Source: Bryum argenteum (lineage: Eukaryota > Streptophyta > Bryopsida > Bryales > Bryaceae). From it: a DNA stretch of 64,000 bases. Numbering within the stretch: the stretch's first letter is position 1; every line of letters begins with the position of its first letter. Where the stretch lies: NCBI GenBank assembly GCA_037043015.1, contig CM073330.1:8760012-8824011 (forward strand), given 5' to 3'. Below are positions 25,612 through 37,670 of this stretch, piece after piece. A program made the position numbers and the translations under genes. The notes beneath the pieces were generated by a model. The model had not been told where the DNA came from, ran no database searches, and worked only from the letters and a program-made list of their open reading frames with translations.

Positions 25612-26065
25612 GGCAATCCCCAATGAGGAGGGGATTGCAAAAATAAAGCCACCAATGAGGAGGGAGAGCGTGACTAAGAGGTTTTCAAAATTTACAATTC
25701 CTTATGAAAAGGGGATTGCGTTGCATAAACTATTACTCCATGTCAATTAATCTCATTTTCTTGTAGAAATCCATTATCTCTTTTTTCTGCTAACCGAGGA
25801 TTATGGAAAACATATACCCCTGCCACCCCTTTTGCCGTTCATTTCTGAGAACAATTCCGCTCTGTAATCACTAACCAACATAAGAGAACTGAGTAACCAA
25901 TGATTACAAGTTTATTATCCGAATGTGAATGGTTCTCATTAAGCTGTAACTAATCAAATCCCCTTGTAGTCATGAATTACAAAAGTAATCACACCTCTTC
26001 GTCATACTCTCGTCCTTCTCATCGATGCGATTATTTTTGTAACTTCCTCCTCAATGGAGGTTACC
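25612..26065. mobile_element. Fold-back element with TIRs of about 105 bp
   Basis: The left end ggcaatccccaatgaggagg pairs with the right end read in reverse, ggtaacctccattgaggagg. Pairing continues inward for roughly 100 bp with shared words caaaaataa, atgag(g/a)agg and aagagg. The middle has no coding capacity. Target-site duplication is not clear (flanks gtataa and ctatac), so the superfamily cannot be fixed; a PIF/Harbinger- or hAT-type MITE is possible. Confidence 0.65.
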
Positions 26066-26261
26066 CTATACAAATGACCTTGGATTTGAATGGAGATCTT
26101 AGGGGCAATGGTTTACAGCCAACAACAATCATATGAAGAGACTGACTTTGCTTGCAGTGTAGATAAGTGATTTGTGAGGCAATTTACTACAGAGATGTTT
26201 TAGTTTCACATCGCTTTCATTGACGTACTTCTATGGACTTGTCTATCGTTTTAAAATTGAT

Positions 26262-26597
26262 AGAGCCTTGACTTGTTAGTTAGGGCTCATGGGACCCAAT
26301 GAGAAGGGCGTGGGTTCAATTCCTCATGCGCGTGTGGTGCTCACCACCATAGTCCACCCAACTATGGTGAAGGGTTCTTGGACCTTGTTGTATGGGTACC
26401 TCAAAATCTTTTGGGAGGATACCATGCCAAGTATCTATAAGGCATTAGTGGCTAGGTAGGAATTAGCCTGGTGTTCACCTCGAGAGGAGTTAGTAGTCAT
26501 GGTATGATGACCTTCGGGCATACACACAAGGATAGATCGAACGAACACTCAATTCATGCCGGCCTCTAAATAGGTTGGAGTTTCTCCTCTTTTTTGA
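26262..26597 (+). mobile_element. SINE-like repeat with tRNA-type Pol III promoter
   Basis: A B-box match ggttcaattcc lies at 26,313-26,323, and an A-box-like tagttagggctc about 35 bp upstream, the spacing of tRNA-derived promoters. The body of about 300 bp is more GC-rich than its surroundings and ends in a T-rich tail (ctcctcttttttg). No second copy is in the window, so family and exact ends are uncertain. Confidence 0.5.
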
Positions 26598-26899
26598 GTG
26601 ACGATTGTTTTGAGGCTTCTCTTTCGACAATGTCTGCGATCAAATTCTTATAGTATTTTAAATAACCGGTACAGATTTCCTTAAAGAGATGTGCTGCGAT
26701 TTCGTACAATCGCACGGTTCATCGTTCAAACATGACACTGCTGTTGTCATAGATCAAGCATACGTTACAGGCATTATCAGTTGAATTTGAATAATGTTCA
26801 TGACCATCTACAATCTAACCTACAGTCAATTCACAGAGCTCTCTGCTGCATTGCAACAGCAAGAAGAAATCAAGCTCTCCAGCAGAGGACAGTAAAAAT

Positions 26900-28691
26900 T
26901 CAGCTGCTGCCGCTGATCGAAGAATCGGAGTTATCAAAATCGGACGCTGGAGGGGATTTGCGGGAAGGTTTGCCCGACTTCTTTCTCCGCGGTCTCGGAA
27001 CTTGCGGAGCAGTAGGAAGATCATCGGGGTGCGGAACCTCAAACCACGCCTCGGAATCCAACTGATCTTGAAAAGACGAGCTCGCCATCTTTTTCTTGCC
27101 CGCGCTAGTGTCCTTATCCTTGTCTTTGCTCTTGTCCTTGTCCGTGCTCTTGCTCTTTTCCGCCTTCTCAATCTCTGCCTGACCTTTGAAAAACAAACCG
27201 CCTCGAAAATCCGCGTTCGGGCCTGACGGCGGCGCAGTTGCTCGCCGATCACAAATTATGAAAGACCGCATCTCGCAGTTTCGGAAGCCCGTTTGCAGTT
27301 CCTTGCGCACCGTGTCGGAGCAGTCGTATCCGAACAAATGCACCAGGTAGTACAAGAAGCTGCTGTGTGACACCACTCCAATCCGCCGCTCCGTTCGATC
27401 CAGTATCCACTTCAAGAACACCCTCGCTCGCGTCCATATCTCGTCCGGCGTCTCCCTGGTCGTCGCCTGCCACAATGATAGTGGTACGTTTCAGCAAAAC
27501 TACTACAGCTCTTGGCCATTCTAGTGATTTTTGCAGCAATTCGATGTAATTGATACCATGGATTAATTTCTGCTCCGAAGCTTCTTGATTTGCTTACTAG
27601 AGCTCTTGCAAATTTTTGAAGAAGCTCAATTGAAGCTTCTGAAATTTTAAATCAGTTATACAATTTTGGCTCCGGAGAGCTTTTCAGGAGATTCTTGTAT
27701 TCCCGCCTGAAAGGTTTGTTGATTAAACTTTTGAAGGAGCTTCGCTAAAATTTGATACATTGATATAGTTCTAGCTCCGAGGAGCCTTTCCTGCAATTCT
27801 TGAATTGCCTCCGAGAAGCTTCAGAGTTAAGATTTTCAAGGAGCTTAATTGTAGCTTCTGACATCTTCATACAATCAATGTGGTTCTGACTCTGAGGAGT
27901 TTTCAGGAGATTCTTGAATTCTCGCCGAAAAGCTTTCGTATTTAACAGATGAAGTTCGATTTGAAGCTTCTAAGGTTTAAATGCATTGATGTAGTTTTGT
28001 CTCCGAGGAGATATTTAGGAATCTCTTGAATTGCCGTAAAGAATTATGTTGAACTAAAATATTGAAGGAGCTTTAATATAGCTTCTGAAATTTTGATCAA
28101 GGCGGAAATTGAGGAATTGAGCAATAAATTTTTTCAGCGTGAAGAGTCAATTGCCTGCCACCAGGTGTCTTCGTCGGTTTCGACTTGCGAGAAATCAATG
28201 GCGGGGAAGCTGCTCTTATACGAGATGATACTGGACCTTTTGTCACAAGGATGGACGCCGTTCTGCTCGCGGCACCATTCATTGGCGACGAAAGGCGGAG
28301 CACCAGCAGAGGACACCGGGGGGTGACGATACCCGCCGACGCCACCCTTCATCAAGGCGGAATGCGGCGGCTCGCCGTCCAGAAATGCCCCCCCGCCCCA
28401 CGCTCCTACCGCCGTTTGCAACGTGCGCAGCAGCGGCGACACCACCACGAGCTCCACGTGGTTGCGGATGTGCGTCTTGACCAGATGCGCGTGCAGCGCC
28501 TCCGCCTGTTGCCATCCTAGCTCCGTCAGACTCGCGTCCACGAAGTCCCATGACTCGTAGTTTTTTAAGTCGACGTCCCCCGCCACGTTGTGGAAGCCCT
28601 GGCCGTGGCGCACGACGTGGACTATCTTGCATCGGTGCAGCGGGTACATGGCCGGCTCCGCGAAGCTCGATGGCACTGCCGTTGTCCCCAT
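26900..28691 (-). CDS. Phosphoglycerate mutase-like histidine phosphatase, two exons
   Basis: Reads as join(28691-28155, 27466-26900) on the minus strand, 367 aa. The N-terminal YPLHRCKIVHVVRHGQGFHN holds the RHG catalytic motif. LTELGWQQA, VVVSPLLRTLQTA and PPFVANEWCRE follow, then the second catalytic histidine in IGVVSHSSFL. It resembles the plant phosphoglycerate mutase-like proteins related to Arabidopsis At5g64460, whose substrate is unclear. The C-terminal 90 residues are an unusual charged, low-complexity tail (KDKSKDKDKD, then Ser/Pro-rich). The intron (28,154-27,467) appears to be GC-AG: CAG|GCAATT to GGCAG|GCGACG. A GTGGCAGGC nonamer at both borders makes the exact cut ambiguous without changing the protein. 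Conserved W..(7)..RE residues across the junction support the join. Confidence 0.85.
27563..28105 (-). repeat. Tandem repeats of about 110 bp filling the phosphatase intron
   Basis: About five diverged units run through the 688-bp intron. Recurrent words are ctccgaggag, ttcaggagattcttgaatt, aaggagctt, agcttctga and cattgatgtagtt. The repeat does not enter either exon. Confidence 0.75.
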
Positions 28692-29010
28692 CCCTGCATC
28701 TGTGTGCTTCCAATCACCACTTCATCACATCACGCACGTCGAAGTAATCCAAGTACTAATGCGCATCGAGTGCCTGAATTCTGCTCAATCAATTCAAGGA
28801 TATACCACTACTTGTCATGATTCTGCAACAAGCTTGGAAATTGGTGGTCATTGCATCAGGAATCAGATCGAAGCTCGATGCCACTCACTTGAGTCTACAT
28901 CCCGGCATCTGTGTGCTTCCTATTTCGTATCACGTCCTGATTACATTCCGCACATCGCTATGTTCCAGGTAATGCGCCGCAGAGTGTCTGATTTGTGCTC
29001 AATCGATTCC
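28668..29010. repeat. Duplicated block at the 5' end of the phosphatase gene
   Basis: The stretch 28,668-28,800 and the stretch 28,873-29,010 are diverged direct repeats. Shared words are ctcgatg(g/c)cact, catctgtgtgcttcc, atcac(a/g)tc and gctcaatc(a/g)att. The first copy overlaps the start codon region of the minus-strand phosphatase gene, the second lies in its promoter. Confidence 0.6.
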
Positions 29011-29259
29011 AGTAATTGTTTGAGAACCATCAGCAATGAATCTGCATCAAGGTTTGCACTGAGAATTGGATCGCCCCTGAAGTCTTCCTTCGATCATTTG
29101 CATTCCTGAATTTCAACCCTAAGATAAGTAGGTCACAAAGCAAACCACGTAGATACCATACATATTCTTCTACTTTCGGCTTTTTGGCGATTGCGAACGA
29201 ACTGCTAAGTGATGGACATCTCGGTTGCGCAATGAAATTCGCATTCTTTCACTGTATGA

Positions 29260-29559
29260 TTACTGATTGCGAGAATGAGAATTCAGCACAAGTTGAGCAG
29301 GGGATTTGTGGAGCGTGACTGCTGCTGCGATGAAGGGATCATTGGTGGCAGATGTGACACGCTGCGAAGGTGACGATGGAACATCTATGAAAGTTGGTGC
29401 TGAAGCGAGGCTCATGGCAATGTAAAACGCTCTTGTGAAAAATACAGAGGGTTGAGGCCAAACCACAATGCCAAGGTTGTGGTGCTCTCTAAAGTTGAAA
29501 AAGAGGGGATTAACTCGGAGGTGGAGTTCAGATTCATAAGTGAGGTCATTGCAAGTCAA
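29260..29559 (-). pseudogene. Possible aldo-keto reductase fragment
   Basis: The minus strand reads through words that recall aldo-keto reductases: SELHLR followed by FREHHNLGIVV (compare the usual ELHP...FC..+GI.V), and HKSPAQLVLN (compare HGKSPAQVLLRW). Catalytic Asp, Tyr, Lys and His regions are not seen, and the frame ends soon after. It may be a decayed fragment or a chance likeness. Confidence 0.3.
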
Positions 29560-30860
29560 TTACCTAGGTTTTAATTATTACAGATGAGCTAACTATCATG
29601 AAGAATATTAACCCATGAGTGACCACATATGCACTCAAAATGTGGGCAATGAATGGATATTTATGTCATATTACACTCATTTTCTCATGTTTACTCCCGA
29701 AGAAATTAATTTATAGTGAATTTCAAGGTTGAATACCAAATTGATAAGTTGTGCTTTAACCATGATCGAGGTTTAAGCTCTTGATAACTATATGCTTGGC
29801 CATTTCTCAACAAGAACTTAAGCCAACTTGTCATAGTTGATCGGTTGGAGTGAGTATATAAAGCTTTTCTGGATGAGAAACGACACAAGAAAATGTGCAT
29901 TGATGACTTCTTTTCTAGCCTCATACATTTGTCAATTTTATCATACATATTTAGGTCTTCTTTTTTGAAAGTGGCGAAGCATTAATTGCACATGAAGATT
30001 GATGACCCTCTTTACCTTTGTTGCCTAGGGTGGCAAGTGGCCTCCGCACAAACTCTCTACTCTTACCTATGTGCTACACAAAGTGGTTGAGAGAGAGAGC
30101 TCATTTGTGTATACTCTATGAGAGAAAGTATTAGGGCTTTGATTGTCTAAATTGAAACACATCATTTGTTAAACTTTTAAGATCATATTTGATTGGATAT
30201 ATACAATATGAGAAATTTTGTTTATCAATCTCCACCATTGAAAAATTGGTGTTAAAAATCTAAGCACAACAACGCACTCATTTGTGCCAAAAAATTTCTC
30301 TCTATTATGGTCAAATTTTAAAAGTGTTCAATGAAAGTTATAATTTTTCATATTCCAATCACTCCCTTTTAAACAAATATTGCAATTTTTGATATTTGAT
30401 CTGGTTGGCTTGACCTTAGGTTCTCATAAGAATATTCTGATTTGGTAAATGCCATCTCTTTGTCACTATTTAAAGTGTTTGGAAAAAATAATATTACTTC
30501 TTAGAATCTCCTTGTTGAGATGCATTCAAAACCATGGTTAATTTTTTTCATTGGTTTTACAAAGATAATATTTAAGTTGATGTTGGGAATATATGAGACC
30601 TGGGGGCAGTAATCATTGTGAATTTAACTTCAAGATCTTACAATCAAATGATCAAAATCAACGTCTTAACCAATTTTTTTATAGTTGGTCTTCTGGTGCG
30701 TTTGAGTGAACCCATGGGTCAATAGATCTAACTGCTGCATATTGCCTATTATACCAATCTCTTACACCAACAGTCAGTTTCAACTACACGCTCAATAGCA
30801 TTTAGCGTGGCCAGCACACTATATTGAGGAGGGTACACTAAAGTAGCGTGTGCCAGGCTT
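29560..30860. other. Spacer; no gene seen
   Basis: AT-rich sequence with no recognised product on either strand. It separates the divergently oriented phosphatase (minus) and ribosomal protein L1 (plus) genes. Confidence 0.45.
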
Positions 30861-30874
30861 AAACCCTAAACCCT
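30861..30874 (+). promoter_or_regulatory. Telo-box upstream of the ribosomal protein gene
   Basis: The words aaaccctaaaccct lie about 120 bp before the start codon of the L1 gene. Telo-boxes (AAACCCTAA) are known in promoters of plant ribosomal protein and other translation genes, so the placement is apt. Function here is inferred. Confidence 0.55.
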
Positions 30875-30993
30875 GATCCATCGTTGTCATCAGACCTCTG
30901 TTTTGCTTCCGCTCCCGGTGCATTCGAATCTCTGTCATGGCCATGCCACTTACACATTTTTTCTACTTGCACTAGACTAATCACCTACACACG

Positions 30994-33900
30994 ATGGCCG
31001 CGCGTCTGGCATTGCGCCGGATCTCGTTTCTCAATTTCGCACCGTCCACTCTCCGCGCTGCCTCCCCTTTCAGCTCCGACTCCAAAATCGCCTCCTCCGA
31101 TCCTGAGCCTGGTCTATCCCCCGCCAATATCTCCACTTTGGACGATGTAACGGTCTCGGCTTCTATAATTGAGTCTGGCGATGTACTCGCTCCTAAACCT
31201 CGCGTTGCTAACCTCCCCGAAGACCTGTCTCCTGAGGCTCTTGAAGCTGTGAACTTCATTCCGATCATTCCTGAAAAGATCAAGCCGGTTATTCCCTTTC
31301 CGAAATTGGCTAAAGTGGAGAAAAGCGCACGCCAGGAGCCGCAGCTCATTGCCGAAGCAATTCGTCTTGTGAAGGTTTTGATTCCATCTCCTAACGCGTT
31401 TGACTGGCTCTGTTTTATTCTCGCTGTATACTTCATAAGATTCAGGTTATAAGACGAAGCCATTGAATTATCAAGAAATGTTAGCTCATTATGATCAATT
31501 TCCGAGACGGATACTTCGGCAAGGTGATGCTCGTGTGGGCAGCATACCTTGAAGTATGCTTTTTTAAGAATCAGACAGCATTATTATACTCATGATCATG
31601 AGCTTGATTTCATTTTTTTTTCAAATTTGACGGATTCTGCTTTATTTTATTTGTCGTTGATGCTGTTAACCTATTGATGAAGGCCACTCAAAAATTAGGT
31701 TAGAAGATAATCTTTTTGAACGATCTCGACTTCAGTAAAGGTTACCTCGTTTTAGCAATTCCCGAGATATATACCTTGGTGAAGATGATGCCCGTCTGTC
31801 TGTATTCTAGCTGCATACATTGAACTGTGCATCCTTGAAAATTGAACTCATGGTCAATAGTAAGAACGAATGTTGAATTATGAGCGGTTAAAATGCTCAC
31901 GCTTTCAGCAGAAGGTGATTAGGTTTTCTTCCTTATTAACGTGATTATTCGTATAGAAAGTTCTCATGTTCTACTTCAGTTCAGAGGTTTCACGAGCCGA
32001 GTACTAGTCAGCATTTGAGTTGAATAGCAAAATATTCTTCTTTTTGACAGGCCAATGCGAAAGCTAAATTTACAGAGACCGTTGAAGCTCACGTTCGTTT
32101 GGGTGTAGATCCGAAAAGGAGTGACCAGGTACTTGTTTCTCCTTTAAAGCCTGTTATTCATGCTTTTGTGAACGAAAATCTCCGTTGTCAGCAGGGTTGT
32201 TATCTTGCAATCTTCACGTTCATCATAGGATGAGAGTAATCCTTTAGCCTTGAGCGCTCTGTTTTTTGACCTTTGAAATCTCTGAACCGCAAAAGAAGCT
32301 ACCATGTTATCTCTTGCTGATATTCTTCTGATAGCATGAACTCACATAAAGAAACATGCAGGTGGTTCGCGGAGCCGCAACTCTTCCTAATGGGAGTGGC
32401 AAGGTGGGTAATTTTAATGTTAGGGGATGTGCCTTCATCGCTAATCGCTTTGATTCTTGTTGTCATTGTCGAATTAACCCACGAATGGTTGAGCATTGAA
32501 GAGGGTGATGCTCTCTATGGTATACTAATTCAAATGCAATATATTTTCAGGTGGTGAGAGTGGCTGTTTTTGCCGAAGGAAACGAAGCCCAGGAGGCTCT
32601 TGCTGCCGGTGCAGATGTTGTTGGAGCTGATGATCTCGTGGATCGTATCAAGGACAGTAAGTTTCAGTGCTGCATACTTGGTTGAATGCGTTTGTGAGAT
32701 GACTATCAGGTTGGAGGCGTTGCTGTGTTGCCAGTATTAGTTTTCAGATAGCCATCTCTCTATAAGGATTACCTAGTGTTGAATCTAATGCGTGCGAACT
32801 AATCAAGCATTTTCTCGAGATGCAGGTGGTGGGAAGTTGGACTTCGACAAATGCATAGCAACTCCATCTTTTATGCCTCGATTGGGAAAGGTGTGCTTGA
32901 GTTGTTTCTTTCTGTTTTGCATAATCTATGTTGGCATTGCTCTGCTAGAGCTTTCTCATTTCTGAACATCTCTTTGTGTGTCGGCAGGTGGCACGCATTT
33001 TGGGACCTCGAGGACTTATGCCTAATCCCAAAGTGATTACGTTTTTCCTTCTCCTTTTTTTCGTCATCCAACTTCTGATATGATGTCTTGTTTCAGTGAC
33101 CAACCTTTTATTGGTTCGAATGGACTTTCATATTTGAGCTCCATACTGTGAGATAAATTTGTAGAGTAGGTGATTATGTATCTTGTCTTCAACTATTACT
33201 TATGGTTTGAGGATTGACAGTTATGACTCGGTACCTTTCAGGTGGGTACAGTGACTAATCAAGTTGCAGAGGCCGTTAGAGCTGCGAAGCAAGGTCGTGT
33301 AGATTTCCGTGCCGATAAGTCGGGCATCGTTCACGTCGGTCTTGGAAAAGTATGTGCCCGAACGAAGTTCTTTCATTGAATTGCACTACATACAACTGAT
33401 CTTTTGAAGGTTTGCGTCATTGAAATGAATAAATCAGTCATGTTATCTGGTACAGCACATGCATGATATTATTGTAATGGTCGTTCTGAATCGCAGGTTA
33501 CTTTCACTGATGAAGCTATATTGCAAAACATTTCTGCATTTGTCGGAGCACTCTTGGGAGCTAAGCCTGTTGGATTAAAAAAAAGTGAGATCACAACTGC
33601 CTTGAATCATTGTAGTAATTGGTTCATATCTAGGGTATAATCTAGGTGTTCGTTGGGACAGTTTGTACCCTGACTTTTTGTCGTAGTAGAACTCTTGTAA
33701 TCTGACTCGTTTTCTGCGCTAATTATTGTAGCTTCGCGGTATGCTGGGTACCTTACGAGTTTCACCCTTACTTCTACGGTTAGTGTTCTTTCACTGTTTG
33801 CACTTGTGTTGCAAACTGAAGATGTTATGAAGTTGCACCATTGTTGTTTGAAAAATATGACTGTTGTAGTAGTTCTCGTTAACGTGGGTGCTGATGATTA

Positions 33901-34032
33901 GGAGTTGAGAAACATATCTGATGATTCTGTTCGCACGTATCTGTGCAGATGGGGAAGGGTGTACCCGTCACCATTAATTCCGTTGCGCAAGCAGCTGATA
34001 GCTACATGAAAACAGCCGGAATTCAATCATAG
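30994..34032 (+). CDS. Ribosomal protein L1 (uL1), mitochondrial type, ten exons
   Basis: Exons: 30994-31374, 32051-32128, 32362-32403, 32551-32656, 32826-32890, 32988-33032, 33242-33349, 33497-33584, 33732-33778, 33949-34032; 347 aa, all GT-AG. The N-terminus ([15 protein letters not shown]) is Arg/Ser-rich and fits a mitochondrial presequence. The L1 core includes [33 protein letters not shown] and [15 protein letters not shown], with the conserved RNA-binding T.S.T end. Details such as [17 protein letters not shown] and GLKKTSRYAGYL match the plant organellar L1 related to At2g42710 rather than the plastid L1, so I place it in the mitochondrial large subunit. L1 forms the mobile stalk and contacts E-site tRNA. 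A telo-box lies upstream. Every junction keeps frame and no residue of the core looks lost. Confidence 0.93.
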
Positions 34033-34714
34033 AAGGTAGTGTCGCCTAGAGCAAGTAGAAATCTAGCAAATCATTTACTTGGTACCTTCCAGCCTGCTCG
34101 TTGCTTGCTACTATGCGAGTGAAAGGACGAAGTCAGATTCCGACTCCCTGTAGTTTGCACAGCATCCTGCGTCGAGCTTTGGTGCCTTACTGAACGACTG
34201 GATCTGTAAATGCTTTTTATTCTTCCAAAACCAATTGAATATCAGTGCAAGTCTTCAAGTTTGTGCCTTGTCGTGTGAAGAGTTTCTCTTGATATCCTTA
34301 CCCATTTTTCAAGACATCTTGTATTGAATTTAGGGTGAGATGTTTTGGGGAACCACGTTCTACTGACTTGGGGAACCACTTTGAAAAGATCAGTGCAGTG
34401 TGTTGTCTGAAAGGAAAGTTGTTGCAGCTATGGCGTCCCTCCAAACCCCGCATCCCGCATCTCGTACGCCATTCCAGCACCTGTTCACGTTCAAGGGTGT
34501 CATGGCGGTCTTCATTTCCCTTTCTTCGTGCATCACTGACTTTTCGTATATCCTCTGCCAGGGATTACTTTGTGATGGTGCAGACATGAAATCATCTTGT
34601 ACGAGCAGTTTAAGGTTAAATTTCTTGGAAGCATATACGGAAGTGGATGGCAAATGAGTCATTCCGTGAGTTCTATCGACACCCGTGATGTGGTAGAGCT
34701 GGAGGGGCTCGGAT

Positions 34715-37670
34715 ATGTATCGCAACTCCATAGTGGTGGCTAATTATTTTCGACAAGTAGGGAGAGCAGCATGCCATGGATTCGAAAGCTGGCATCCGAG
34801 GTACTCAGCACAGCTTACGGATCCATGGACGAGGTACTCAGTTGATCCTTGGGTGCGACATTTTCGAGTTGGTAGTGAGCATTTACAAGCAGGCAATGCT
34901 CCTGAGAAGCCACCCTGCGTGAGCAGTACAGGAATCGCGTTGCTGCCTCCGACGAAAGGAAGGCAGAAGCCACGGGTGGTGATATTGGGATCAGGCTGGG
35001 GCGCATGCCGCTTGCTCAAAGACATCAACACTTTGGTTTACGATGTCGTGTGCGTTTCCCCACGCAACCACATGGTCTTCACGCCCTTGTTGGCGTCCAC
35101 TTGTGTTGGGACGTTGGAGTTCCGCTCTGTCGCGGAGCCTGTTCGCAAAATCCAACCTGCCCTGTCCCTGGCTCCCGACTCCTTCTATTTGCCTGCTCGT
35201 TGCACGGCTATTGACCCCGAGAAGCACGAGGTCTGTTGCATTCCTCTGCATTATAGAGAAGAGAATATCATGAGCGACTGTAAAAGAAATGAGTGCAATT
35301 GGAATTGTTGAATAAACACGAATAAATATGGTGTTGATGATGCCAGGCTTTATTCATCTTAAATTACTCTTGATTCGAGTATCAGGTGCATTGTATAACA
35401 GTCCTCGACGACATGGCGACGGGTAAGACGGGAGCCGAGTTCACAGTGGCGTATGACAAGTTGGTAATAGCTACAGGAGCTGAGGCATCCACGTTTGGTA
35501 TCAAGGGAGTCTTAGAATATGCGATCTTCTTGCGGGACGTGAAAAACGCTAGGGACATCCGCACGAAGTTGCTTCTGAATCTCATGCTCTGCGAAATTCC
35601 CGGTATGTTATGCAATCTCAGTCAATGTTGTTCTTGTAGAGCTCTGAATTGATGTCTGTTGTTGATATTGAATGACATTGAGGTTGTGATAGTTTACATT
35701 CAGGTACGACGGCGGAAGAGAAGCAGAGACTCTCACACATCGTTGTGGTTGGCGGGGGCCCGACGGGCGTGGAGTTTAGCGGGGAACTCAGCGATTTCAT
35801 TCGGGGTGATGTCCACCGCAATTTTGGCCACGTGAAGAGCTTCATTCGCGTCACTCTTGTTGAGGTCTTGCTCTTCAGGCCTTGCTTTGTTCGGCCGTTT
35901 CACAGCTCATTTTTGATCGGAGTTGAATGGTAATTCACCAATTCACCAAATCTGCCAATTGCAGGCTAATGAACTCCTAGCGTCCTTCGATGTGCGGCTT
36001 CGAGAGTATGCTACCAATCACCTCATTGCGGTATGCGTGGTGTTCTATTTACATACTCGAACAATTGCTCATGTAATGTCTCATTTGCTCTATTTGACTT
36101 CATTCGTTAGGTCTTTCAGAAGCACATGGATGCATCTACTTCACGAGCTAACGAAGTGCGATTCGTATGTGCAGAGCGGGGTTGACCTTGTGCGAGGAAT
36201 TGTGAAGGAGGTGCAAAAGAAGAAACTCGTACTCACTGACGGAACAGAGTTGGCCTACGGGCTTCTGGTTTGGTCCACTGGCGTTGGAGCTTCAACGTTT
36301 GTGAAGGGTTTGTCATTGCCCAAGTCTCCAGGTGGAAGGTATGGAGCAATTCCTGAAAATTTCGGAACTGGGGTTCTTCAATAACACGCCAAATCCCGCG
36401 TTAGTTTTGTTATGCTTGTAATAAAATGTGCTACCTTACCAAATGCTGTACACGGATGTCAGGGAATGAGTCAGCTTCACACTTGAATGTGTCTGACATC
36501 TGTTACATTGTGCTTTTGCTTCGTGAAGGATTGGTATCGACCTACATTTAAGGGTGCCCTCGCTGCCCGACGTGTACGCCGTTGGTGACTGTGCTGGTTA
36601 CCTTGAGGACACGAAAAAACCAGTTCTTCCTGCTCTAGCTCAGGTATGTTTTCTTCCCAAGTTTTAGGCTGTACCATTCAAAGGAGATGGAAATACCCAT
36701 GGTGTATGAGAAAGTACAAGTGTTTTGTGGGTACGAAGACTATGAATAGTGAATAAGAAGGCACATGAGCTGTTGACGTGTCAAACATTATTCAGTAGTC
36801 CAGTCTGTAGCCACTGGTTAGGTTAACGACACCTGATTGTAATCCTTATCTTAAAACGAGTCCTAAAAGCCTATTACATTTTCTTGAGAGTACGATGCTT
36901 GTTATAGAATTCATTGTTTCCGGAATACCGACGAGTGGCGATTGTGGGTGTACATACCGTTCAGAAATGTATGCCCAAGATGCATCGAATGTTTTCTTCT
37001 TAGTTGCCCAAATGGAATTATGCTTAAATGCTTACGAGGATGCATTTGCCAGGTAGCAGAAAGACAAGGGAAGTACATTGCCAAGGCATTGAACAGCTTG
37101 GAGCCTGCAAAAGGCCGCGCCACCAATGTCGTTGAAAAACTTGGACCTGAATTTGAGCCCTTCGTGTATAGGCACTTGGGCAGCATGGCCACAATAGGAC
37201 GTTACAAAGCCTTGGTGGATTTACGCGAGAATAAGGTCCGAATTCGATGCTTTGCTTTTTCAAACCTGCGTAAATATTTTGCAGAACAATGTCAATAATC
37301 ACATTCTATATCAATGCTGGAAGAGTCTCTTTTCTTCTCTAAGAAGCTCATCAAAACCAGCAGGCGAACGCCATGCATGAAGTATATAATTTGAATCTTA
37401 TCGCACGAAGTATATGATTTGAAGCTTATTGTAACCAGAGCATTGTACCAGTTAATGGGAGGAAGAAAATAGGCCTGGGGACTTTATTGAATAGAAAGAG
37501 CTGATTTGTTTGTGCAGGATTCGAGAGGGATATCCATCACAGGTTTCGTCAGTTGGTTGATCTGGCGATCAGCATACCTTACGCGGGTCATGAGTTGGCG
37601 CAACCGTTTCTATGTGATGATAAACTGGGCCATCACTCTTGTTTTTGGTCGTGATGACTCCAGGTTTTAA
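34715..37670 (+). CDS. NDA: Alternative (type II) NADH dehydrogenase, NDA type, eight exons
   Basis: Exons: 34715-35230, 35386-35602, 35704-35864, 35965-36030, 36175-36338, 36529-36643, 37053-37235, 37518-37670; 524 aa, all GT-AG and in frame. The FAD-binding Rossmann motif [16 protein letters not shown] comes first, then [21 protein letters not shown], the NAD(P)H-binding [23 protein letters not shown], the [13 protein letters not shown] site and the C-terminal [11 protein letters not shown] plus FGRD. No EF-hand is present, which separates it from NDB enzymes; similarity is closest to Arabidopsis NDA1/NDA2, which face the mitochondrial matrix and pass electrons from NADH to ubiquinone without pumping protons. 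The first 80 residues are poorly conserved and probably hold the targeting peptide; a further upstream exon cannot be excluded. Confidence 0.93.

Noticed and set aside
28588-29109. Plus-strand open frame of 173 aa
   Set aside because: It overlaps the start of the histidine phosphatase gene in antisense and its duplicated 5' flank; no recognisable domain.
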